Of a stretch of DNA of 64,000 nucleotides, positions 36,001 through 43,017 are shown in pieces. The stretch is from Chloroflexota bacterium. GTDB lineage: Bacteria; Chloroflexota; Anaerolineae; Anaerolineales; Anaerolineaceae. Under the pieces are notes generated by a model, which searched no databases, had not been told where the DNA came from, and worked only from the letters and a program-made list of their open reading frames with translations. Location of the stretch: assembly GCA_023434145.1 (NCBI GenBank), contig JAEYTI010000210.1:1-64000 (forward strand), in the 5' to 3' direction. Position 1 is the first letter of the stretch. Each line of letters starts with the position of its first letter. Made by a program: the position numbers and the translations under genes.

Positions 36001-38197
36001 GATTTGGTGAAGTAATGCGCCACCCACGCTTCAGGTCGCGGTATATCCGGTATCCCAACACTTCTCGCAGCGCCCGATCCGTCTCAGCCTTTTGTGCGAA
36101 ACGTACTTCCGGGTCGCTCGCATAGTATTCCACCGGCAAATTCAAGGCCTGGAAAACCTTCATGGGTAGAACGTCGTGAGCTATTCCTGCCTCACCGCTA
36201 TCTCGGACAGCCCGATACAGTGCTGAGCGCAACAAGGCAATTTCGACAAAGTCATTGAAATGGCCCGCTTGCAGCGAGGCATCCTGGCGGTTATCGGTAA
36301 AGCTGAGTAACTTCCTGGCCTTGGGCAGCAGGTCTAGATCATCGCGCAACCGCCGGATCAACGACATACTAAGAATGGTGGTATCCGTGGAGCGACCACC
36401 CGAACTTAGCTCGGTTAGCTTGGCAAAGTCAGAAGACTGCCGAGCGCCATAAGAAACCCCGCAGTGTAAACAGAAACGGAAGGGAGCTTTTAGATAGGCT
36501 ACACGCTGACCACCGGCTCCTTTTTCCCCGTCTGGGTTAACGCTTATTACTTCAGGAAGGTTTTTGCGCTGGCTTTTCTTAATTGCCAGATCTCCATTGC
36601 TTTCTTCAATCCAGTCATCGGGGAGTCGATCAATTGCATCATAAGGGTTATCTGGCCAGGAATTTTCCTGGTCCAAGTATAAGAAACCAGGCTCGCCACT
36701 TTCCGTATCGCGGTTCTCATTTAACTCACGTGACTGAAATTGTTCTGCACCGCTTTCAGCATCCCTGGTGCGGCGGACTATGTAATATTCCTGTCCGCAC
36801 TCACGGCAGAACGCTAGAGGTAGCAGGATCTTCTCCCGATCCCCTGGCACAAATTTTTGGCCATAGACAGTAACGTGGCGGTCTTGCTCTGTTTCGATAG
36901 ATGCATAAACGGTATCCCCGCGGCTAATAAATTGGTGCACACGAAACGCAAAAGCCGGGAAGTTTGTTTCCGGGTTGGTGATCGAATAGCCTTTTAACAA
37001 GATCGCCTGAAGTGCTTGAACACAGTCTGTTTCAGGCAATCCGGTCAACTGACTGAGTTCACGCCCTGCACCATCAACGCCAGTTAGGCTCTTTGGAACA
37101 GCACGAACTAAGCGTCCGCTTTGCGCATCGGTATTAAGTCCAAGTCTGCTCTCCACCCAGCTCGCCAATGGATGATGAATGAATTCCTTATAGGTACTGG
37201 GTAGTTCCATACTCTGTATGCTGGACTTAAGCCTGGTGAGGAAAGACGAATTATCCGTCTCGTTTTCCTGAGTTGCTCGGCGTAGGGTTTCGCCAATCAC
37301 ATTTTCAGCGTGCACTGGATCGCCGAAAATAACAGAAGCGACCTTGGCAACTTCAACTCGCTGTTGTTCCAGACTGCCTGCGCCTGCTAAGGTTGCCGAG
37401 GTGCCAATGCATTGTAAATGATTGGCATGCAGGGCTTCTCGAACACGTCGAACCAGCATCGAGACATCTGCCCCCTGACGACCGCGATACGTGTGTAGTT
37501 CATCTAAAACCAGGAACCGCAGTCCTTGTGCTGCATTGACCAATGTATCCCGATCTTTGGGGCGAGTTAAGATCAGTTCCAGCATGACATAGTTGGTTAG
37601 CAGGATATCCGGAGGATTAGACATAATCCGGTTCTTTTCTTGATCGTTCTCCTGTCCGGTATACCGCTCAAAGGTAACCGGCCCTTTTCCATCCGGATAA
37701 CCAAACTTAAGAAATTTTTCCAATTCACCCCGCTGGCTGTTCGCCAACGCGTTCATCGGATAGACGATAATGGCCTGGATACCTTTTCCACTTCCATTTC
37801 GGAGAACGAAGTCCACGATCGGGATGATATAGGCAAGGCTTTTTCCAGAGCCGGTGCCTGTCGTAAGGAGATAGTTTTGACCATTACCGGCAGTCCGGAT
37901 CGCATCTTCCTGGTGCTTGTGTAGGCGCAGTGGTTGGCCATAATCATCTGGGGTCTGCTTTCGACGGAAAATTCGCTTACATTCTTTATGCAGCACATTT
38001 TCATTGCTTAGGTCATCAATCCAGTTGCCCGGTTCAAAGGTAGGATTGAGTTGAATCAAGGGATCCGGCCACAGCAGTCCCTGGTCGATGCTCTGATCAA
38101 CATATTCTTTTATTCTAGGGTCGCGTATCCGAATGAAGCTAGAAATGTATGAAGAATAATCTTCGATTAGTAAACTGCGAAGATCAAATACGTTCAT
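33014..38197 (-). CDS. Giant helicase-DUF1998 protein with C-terminal Vsr/DUF559-like nuclease
   Basis: A 1727-residue protein and the first gene of the operon; AGGGGGAA precedes the ATG. Lobe 1 has TTGTGSGKSLAY near 115 and LDELHTYRG near 232. Lobe 2 has YCSPTMELGVDISELN and QRSGRAGRSG near 1020. Zn-type Cys pairs occur at FCRECG, FCLHCG and CPVCGY...CERC. The DUF1998 signature EGGAGVL near 1527 and AACYDCLMSYSNQ near 1579 follow. The last 65 residues (RPDFFYAQEHAAIYVDGPHH, then TGYTVIRFDL) look like a Vsr/DUF559 endonuclease. This could be a DrmA-DrmB-nuclease fusion or a DruE/MrfA-like protein. Confidence 0.85.
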   Translation of the reverse strand: MNVFDLRSLLIEDYSSYISSFIRIRDPRIKEYVDQSIDQGLLWPDPLIQLNPTFEPGNWIDDLSNENVLHKECKRIFRRKQTPDDYGQPLRLHKHQEDAIRTAGNGQNYLLTTGTGSGKSLAYIIPIVDFVLRNGSGKGIQAIIVYPMNALANSQRGELEKFLKFGYPDGKGPVTFERYTGQENDQEKNRIMSNPPDILLTNYVMLELILTRPKDRDTLVNAAQGLRFLVLDELHTYRGRQGADVSMLVRRVREALHANHLQCIGTSATLAGAGSLEQQRVEVAKVASVIFGDPVHAENVIGETLRRATQENETDNSSFLTRLKSSIQSMELPSTYKEFIHHPLASWVESRLGLNTDAQSGRLVRAVPKSLTGVDGAGRELSQLTGLPETDCVQALQAILLKGYSITNPETNFPAFAFRVHQFISRGDTVYASIETEQDRHVTVYGQKFVPGDREKILLPLAFCRECGQEYYIVRRTRDAESGAEQFQSRELNENRDTESGEPGFLYLDQENSWPDNPYDAIDRLPDDWIEESNGDLAIKKSQRKNLPEVISVNPDGEKGAGGQRVAYLKAPFRFCLHCGVSYGARQSSDFAKLTELSSGGRSTDTTILSMSLIRRLRDDLDLLPKARKLLSFTDNRQDASLQAGHFNDFVEIALLRSALYRAVRDSGEAGIAHDVLPMKVFQALNLPVEYYASDPEVRFAQKAETDRALREVLGYRIYRDLKRGWRITSPNLEQSGLLRIEYASLDELCAAEDVWQNTHQVLASASPEIRIKVAKVLLDFMRRELAIKVTYLDQPTQESLRQLSSQRLIAPWAMDESEMLEHSSILFPRRKLGDQEEYGGNLYLSPRGGYGQFLRRNATFPENHNHISLEETEEIIEQILNSLRIAGLVEKVVDEKNDVGHKPGYQLLASGMIWKVGDGSLAFHDPIRVPRMPDGGGKTNDFFVHFYQTVEKEVLGIEAREHTAQVPSEQREEREARFRTGNLPILYCSPTMELGVDISELNAVNMRNVPPTPANYAQRSGRAGRSGQPAMVFTYCTIGSPHDQYYFNRPSLMVSGAVTPPRIDLTNEDLVRSHVQAIWLAESGLSLGTSLKDLLDLSDTAKLACLDHVQDALNSQGNRNKAKLKAQAALSDIESDLKRTDWWNEGWLDSVLAQIDLHFNQACDRWRSLYQAAMNQLEVQHKIIKDASRSMPDKRQAERLYQEAQSQLELLTEAENIVQSDFYSYRYFASEGFLPGYSFPRLPLSAYIPARRIRKQNDEFLSRPRFLAISEFGPRSIIYHEGSRYIINKVNIPVSDTGGGFATLRAKQCPVCGYLHPITSGDGLDRCERCASMLDAPLNNLFRLQNVSTKRRDRISSDEEERLRQGYELRTAIRFGEHGGAISARTAEIRYQGELIGKLTYGHSATLWRINLGWRRRSSPQQYGFILDTERGYWARKEDDQTAPEADDPMSPRTMRVVPIVEDHKNSLIFEPKPGLAPEQMASLQAALKNAIQVEFQLEDSELAAEPLPSADNRQSILFYESAEGGAGVLRRLVDDPTAFARVASQALLLCHFDPETGEDLRHAPNAKEDCEAACYDCLMSYSNQMDHRLLDRQTIKDLLMRYSQGTSTSSPQTVSRAEHYQQLCNLCQSDLEREWLEMIEKGNFRLPSHAQHLVKACHTRPDFFYAQEHAAIYVDGPHHLYPERRIRDQIQQECMEDTGYTVIRFDLKEKWESLVSRYPSIFGGK

Positions 38198-38934
38198 TGT
38201 GTTCCCCCTATAGCCTCATGGTGTGATCGATTTATCCATATCAATATCATTCGTTGTTCTACAGGATCACCCATCCGAGGTGACGAGCCTTCACTTTCAT
38301 CCATGATATTCTGCCAAGACAGTGATGATGCATATCGCTGCTCTGATACAGCAATTCTGTCCTACTTTGTCGTAAGGATCTTTATAATCCCATGCGATCC
38401 TCCGCAGATAGAAAAGGATAATATGAATATAGTGGTAGGCTTCCTCGCTCATAAAAATCGGGTGGATCTTCACTCATTTAGTAACAATTCTGCGATTGAA
38501 ATTTTCGGAGGAATTGGTCCAATTATTATACATTCATTGTTCATGGTTTCTACTGAAAGGTGGCTTTACAGCATCATCACAACCACGTCTCGAACCTTTC
38601 AAAACGAATTTTCCTTCCTAAAGTGTCATAAGAAAGCGGAACGATCCAGTAAAACCTAATGTGGGCAATTCTCCTCGATATCACCGTTGTATCCAACCAA
38701 CAAGCTGTTGTGATGATGAACTAGTGATCGACCGACAGCAGGGATCCTGTCATGCTTGGCGAACAAAGAGGATCAGGTGTAAGGCTCACGTTTAGCAACG
38801 TGACATTGTTCGAGAAACAACATGCACTATTACTGTTGGAAAAACAGCTCAACGAAAGACTTGATTACTGCGAGATCACTCAATTGAGAACTTTTTGCTA
38901 CAATAGAATTGATAAGTGTCTCCAGGGAGTCCCA
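38198..38934. other. Divergent intergenic region
   Basis: 737 bp between the start of the minus-strand eight-gene operon and the start of the plus-strand caspase-NACHT gene. Open frames here (for example 38303-38659, plus strand) have no ribosome site and implausible composition. TACAAT at 38899-38904 could be a -10 box for the plus-strand gene but lacks a -35. Regulation of both defence units probably lies here. Confidence 0.55.
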
Positions 38935-41900
38935 ATGGCATTTGAACACGGTCACGCGCTCATCATCGGTGTTGGTGAATACATCCATCATCCCGGGTCG
39001 AACATCCCCATGGCTTCGGAAGATGCGCGCCGGATCGCCGGTGTGCTGGCGGAGAAAAAGCTGTGCGGCTATCTACCCGAGTACGTCTCCCTGCTCACCG
39101 ATCAGCAGGCCAGCCGGGATGCAGTTTTGCAAGCGCTGTCCGATCTCTCTAACGTTGGAGCGAACGACACGGTGCTGTTGTTCTTCTCCGGCCACGGTGC
39201 GCTGGGAACGGACGGAAATTACTACCTGACCACCTGCGACTCGCGCTTCTCTAGCGGCCGGGTAGTGAAGGGGACCGGGATCAGCGAGGGTGAGCTGCTA
39301 GGGCTACTGCGCAAAGTGCCGGCGAAGAAGATGATCCTGCTGATCCACGCTTGCTTCGCTGGCGCCCTTTCTCCGCATTTTGGGCCGGAGGAAGAGGCCG
39401 AGGTGGAGAGCGCCAACCTTCCCAACAGCACCGCCGATGCCATTCTGGGCAGCGGCGAGGGGCGCATTATCATCACGTCTTCGCGCGAAGGCCAGCGATC
39501 ATGGGGGAAAGGAGGCCAGAAGACCTCCTTCTTTGCGCAAGCGCTGGTGGATGGGCTGAAGGGCCGGGCACGCTACAATGCTGGGTATATCGGCGCATTT
39601 GGGCTGTATGAGCATGTGTATGAAACTGTGAAGGAAGCCGCCGAAGAGATTGGGCAGGAGCAGGAGCCAGAACTGACGGTTCTGAAGGGCATCGGGCCAT
39701 TCCCGGTAGCGCTGTACCGGGGCGCGCGCGAGCCGCAGACCTTTGATGCAGATGAAGAACTGCCCGAGGAAAGCTCTGTGCGCAGGGTCAGCGAGCGGAC
39801 CAGCCAGCGTGCGTTCATCCGTATCACCAGCATAAACACGGGTGGCGGCTCCCACATCGGAGGGAACGTCGACACCGGCGGTGGTGACTTCGTGGGCCGA
39901 GATCAGAATAAAACGATTGTGCATGGCAGCATCAGTGGTGGAACGCTGGTGGTGGGCAATCAGAACACGGTCAACGCCTTTCCCGATCCTGAAGAAACAG
40001 CCCAAAAGCAGCGCGAGAAAGCGCGGCGGGCATACCTGCGGGAGCTGCGCGCCACATGCAACGCGCTCCCATTGGCGGCCTTGGGGGAGGATGAAGGTAC
40101 TGGGGCCGATATTCGCCTGGATCATATTTATGTTGATCTGGACACAACTGCTTTAATTCTGCAGGGCGACGAGGAACATAAGGATAAATACGGACTCCCA
40201 GGATCACTTCAAGAAAAAGGGAAACTGAGCGCTCTGGAAGCTGCCAAACAGACCAAACGATTGGCCCTGTTGGGTGACCCGGGCGCGGGCAAAAGTACCT
40301 TTGTCCGCCGTTTGGCCGCCTGGCTGGCTGCCGCCGGGCTGGGAGAGGCAAAGCCGCCAGAGGGTTTTGAGGCAAACCTGATGCCCATCCTGGTCACGCT
40401 GCGCGAGCTTGCCCCAAAGCTGCGCGGTCTGAACCTGGAAGCGCTGCCGGATCGCCAGCGCCAGAAGGTGCTGCTGGACGCGCTGCACGAGCAGATCCGC
40501 GCGGAACTGGATGTGCTGGGGAACGATGCGCCCTCCTACGCCGATGATCTGCTGAAAGATCTATCCGGCGGGCGCTGCCTGCTGATCCTGGACGGCATGG
40601 ATGAGGTACCAAACGATTTGCGCGAGCGAGTCCGCCAAGCTGTAGCATTTGTTATCAACCGCTATCAGGTGAAACACATCATTCTCACCTGCCGCATCCG
40701 CTCGTACAGCGGAAGCGCAGTGTTCTCTGACTTTGTTCCCTATACCCTGGCTCCTTTTGATGCGTATAAGATCCGCAGCTTCTCTCAGGCCTGGTACAAC
40801 ACGCAGCTGGAATTGAAGAAAACCCCCGGCAAAGAGCAGGCGAACAAGCGCGCGGAGGACTTGGCAAGCGCGGCGCTGGCGCTCGAGGAGATGGGGTCGA
40901 ACCCCATGCTGCTGACCAGCATGGCGATCATCCACCAGCGGGATATCGGCCTGCCCGACCAGCGCGTCATGTTGTACAGCTTGATCGTCGATGTATTGGC
41001 CAGGCGTTGGCAGAAGCACAAGACTGGAGAGCAAGGGCCATCCAAGGAGTTAGGAGAGGTTCTCAAAAACAGCCTGAGTATCCGCATTATTCTGGAACGT
41101 TTGGGGTACGAGGCGCACCTGGCAAGCGCCAGCCAGGAGCGAAAGGTTCAGGTGGGGGATCTGCGGCGCGCGCGAGCGATTGAAGTGCTGGAGAGCCGCG
41201 CTTACTTGGGCAGCGCGGCTCTGGCCAGCGAGTTTCTCGACTACTTGGATCAGCGTGCAGGCCTGCTGGCCGGCTTTGGCGGCGAGCAGGGACAATCGGC
41301 TGCATACGGTTTTCCACACCGCTCGCTGCAGGAATATCTCGCCGGCTGCTATCTGGTCGGCCAGCTGGACCCGATTGGCGCGCTGTACCAGCATGCGGAT
41401 GAAGGCGAAGGATGGGATCTGGCCGTGCAGTTGGGGTTGGAAGAGATGTACTACAACCGCCGAAACATCAAGGGGCTGCTCGATCTCACCTATCAGGTTT
41501 CTGCAACATTCGATGTTTTCGACGATTCGCAGCAGCGCATGCTTTTGTGGGCCGGGCAGGCTGCCTCGCTGGTCGGAGCCGAAAATATCGAGCAGTATAA
41601 AGACCGTCCGAGGTGTGGAAAACCTTTCCTGGATCGAATACGTGGGCAGATGGTGAATGTCATGGCGGGAACACTGCCACCCATCGAACGCAGCGAAGCA
41701 GGAAACGCCCTGGCCCGCCTGGGTGATCCCCGCCCGGAAGTGATTAACATTGATCATATGCAGTTATGCCTTATCCCATTTGGGTCATTTTTAATGGGTG
41801 CACGTTCCAAGAAGGAAAAACCGTCTTTCAAGGATGAGCAACCTCAACATTTTGTTGAACTGTCAGCTTTTTGGATAGGCAGGCAACCCATAACCAATGC

Positions 41901-42696
41901 ACAGTTTGATGCCTTTGCTTATGCGGGGGGATATGCCGAGGCTCGTTTCTGGGAAGAGGCAATAGAGGCCGGGTACTGGGACAGTGGAAGTTTCAAAGGG
42001 GAATTTGATAGCGATGGGCGTACAGCTAGGTTGCCGGTTATCGGCAGCTTCGACTTGTCAAACCACCCTGTTGTAGGTGTCACTTGGTATGAGGCTCTCG
42101 CCTTTACACGGTGGCTGGATCATTTGGCACATAAAAAAAGATGGCTAAACGATTCTTGGGTCATTTCACTTCCATCCGAGGCTGAATGGGAGAAAGCAGC
42201 CCGTGGGGGAATTCAACTCCCAGTGCCAAACAATCCATTTTCTATTGTGTCATTAAACAACCTTCCGGCAGTACTACAAAACCTGTCTTTATTTGAAAAC
42301 CCAGACATCGGCCGCATGTATCCTTGGGAAGGGGATTTTGACAGGAGCAAAGTCAACACGGAAGAAAGCGGTATCAACGCGACAAGCTCGGTGGGATGTT
42401 TTCCGGGCGGGGCCAGCCCTTATGGCGTGCTGGACATGGGCAGCAATGTTTGGGAGTGGACCCGCAGCCTGTGGGGGGGGAATTTTGGAAAATCAGAATG
42501 GGGATATCCATACAATCCTACCGATGAGAAGCGGGAGGAATTGAAAGCTAGAGCACACATATTACGAGTGATTCGCGGTGGGTCGTGGCAGAGCAGTGGA
42601 ATATTCGCCCGCTGTGCTTTCCGTCTCAGGAGCATCCCCCACAACGAGAACCTCAACATCGGTTTTCGGGTAGTGGTCCTCCCTTCAACCCTCTAA
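38935..42696 (+). CDS. Caspase-NACHT-FGE conflict protein with DGR variable C-terminus
   Basis: About 1253 residues; GGGAG precedes the ATG at 38935, which is preferred to 38752. A caspase-like peptidase occupies residues 5-255, with catalytic His87 (FFSGHGALG) and Cys140 (ILLIHACFAG). A Gly-rich module follows at about 300-345 (GGNVDTGGGDFVG, then VVGNQNTVN). The NACHT ATPase has GDPGAGKST near 450 and LILDGMDEVP near 548. A helical arm with PHRSLQEYLAG leads to the FGE-sulfatase domain (about 942-1253). Codons 42589-42660 near the end form a DGR-type variable region. Presumed suicide protease released by recognition through the variable FGE domain. Confidence 0.9.
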   Translation: MAFEHGHALIIGVGEYIHHPGSNIPMASEDARRIAGVLAEKKLCGYLPEYVSLLTDQQASRDAVLQALSDLSNVGANDTVLLFFSGHGALGTDGNYYLTTCDSRFSSGRVVKGTGISEGELLGLLRKVPAKKMILLIHACFAGALSPHFGPEEEAEVESANLPNSTADAILGSGEGRIIITSSREGQRSWGKGGQKTSFFAQALVDGLKGRARYNAGYIGAFGLYEHVYETVKEAAEEIGQEQEPELTVLKGIGPFPVALYRGAREPQTFDADEELPEESSVRRVSERTSQRAFIRITSINTGGGSHIGGNVDTGGGDFVGRDQNKTIVHGSISGGTLVVGNQNTVNAFPDPEETAQKQREKARRAYLRELRATCNALPLAALGEDEGTGADIRLDHIYVDLDTTALILQGDEEHKDKYGLPGSLQEKGKLSALEAAKQTKRLALLGDPGAGKSTFVRRLAAWLAAAGLGEAKPPEGFEANLMPILVTLRELAPKLRGLNLEALPDRQRQKVLLDALHEQIRAELDVLGNDAPSYADDLLKDLSGGRCLLILDGMDEVPNDLRERVRQAVAFVINRYQVKHIILTCRIRSYSGSAVFSDFVPYTLAPFDAYKIRSFSQAWYNTQLELKKTPGKEQANKRAEDLASAALALEEMGSNPMLLTSMAIIHQRDIGLPDQRVMLYSLIVDVLARRWQKHKTGEQGPSKELGEVLKNSLSIRIILERLGYEAHLASASQERKVQVGDLRRARAIEVLESRAYLGSAALASEFLDYLDQRAGLLAGFGGEQGQSAAYGFPHRSLQEYLAGCYLVGQLDPIGALYQHADEGEGWDLAVQLGLEEMYYNRRNIKGLLDLTYQVSATFDVFDDSQQRMLLWAGQAASLVGAENIEQYKDRPRCGKPFLDRIRGQMVNVMAGTLPPIERSEAGNALARLGDPRPEVINIDHMQLCLIPFGSFLMGARSKKEKPSFKDEQPQHFVELSAFWIGRQPITNAQFDAFAYAGGYAEARFWEEAIEAGYWDSGSFKGEFDSDGRTARLPVIGSFDLSNHPVVGVTWYEALAFTRWLDHLAHKKRWLNDSWVISLPSEAEWEKAARGGIQLPVPNNPFSIVSLNNLPAVLQNLSLFENPDIGRMYPWEGDFDRSKVNTEESGINATSSVGCFPGGASPYGVLDMGSNVWEWTRSLWGGNFGKSEWGYPYNPTDEKREELKARAHILRVIRGGSWQSSGIFARCAFRLRSIPHNENLNIGFRVVVLPSTL
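42589..42660 (+). repeat. DGR variable region VR1 (24 codons)
   Basis: Lies between the invariant RGGSW and GFRVV motifs of the FGE domain. Aligned with 43087-43158 and 46635-46706 (also 72 nt each), codons 13, 15, 16, 18, 19 and 21-24 end in C in all three while the first two bases vary. Codon 14 is AGG, GGG and TGG in the three copies, so only the base expected to be A in a template changes. Confidence 0.85.
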
Positions 42697-42770
42697 AATC
42701 TGATCGTTCTGGCATTGTGATGCTTTGAATATGTTTAAGTAGGGTGCGGGGGAGAGTATGTGCTTGCCAA

Positions 42771-43013
42771 AGGTTCAAGAGACGCAAAGGGATCCATTTC
42801 CAGCGCAAGCTGCGAAAAATGATGATGGAATATCAGGCGGGTCGCCTACCGCTCGAGCGGCTGACTGCCAGCGTGCAGGGGTGGGCCAACTATGTCCGTT
42901 ACGGCAACACTGTCGGCCTGCAAAAAGCAGTGCTTGGCCGGCACGCGATCCTGCAGTATCCCAGCGGCAGGAGTAAAAAAAACTTGGGAGGGCATGCCCT
43001 CCCCCACCCGTAG
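42771..43013 (+). pseudogene. C-terminal remnant of a DGR-type reverse transcriptase
   Basis: About 60 residues match the C-terminal thumb end of DGR reverse transcriptases: RFKRRKGIHFQRKLRK, MMEYQAGRLPLERLTASVQG and WANYVRYGNTVGLQKAVLG. The polymerase core with its YxDD motif is absent. The fragment starts 75 bp after the stop of the caspase-NACHT-FGE gene, the place where a DGR RT often sits relative to its target. The tail after residue 60 reads into the terminator and is not RT. A deletion has evidently removed most of the gene. Confidence 0.75.
42973..43003 (-). terminator. Intrinsic terminator of the NACHT-FGE gene
   Basis: The 18-bp perfect palindrome GGGAGGGCATGCCCTCCC (42986-43003) is followed on the minus strand by AAG and eight Ts. 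It lies 15 bp after the stop of the minus-strand gene at 43018. Confidence 0.9.
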
Positions 43014-43017
43014 AGAT

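Noticed and set aside
38303..38659. 118-codon plus-strand frame in the divergent intergenic region
   Set aside because: No ribosome site and no recognisable protein pattern; treated as non-coding.
41050..41757. 235-codon minus-strand frame
   Set aside because: Antisense to the NACHT part of the caspase-NACHT-FGE gene.
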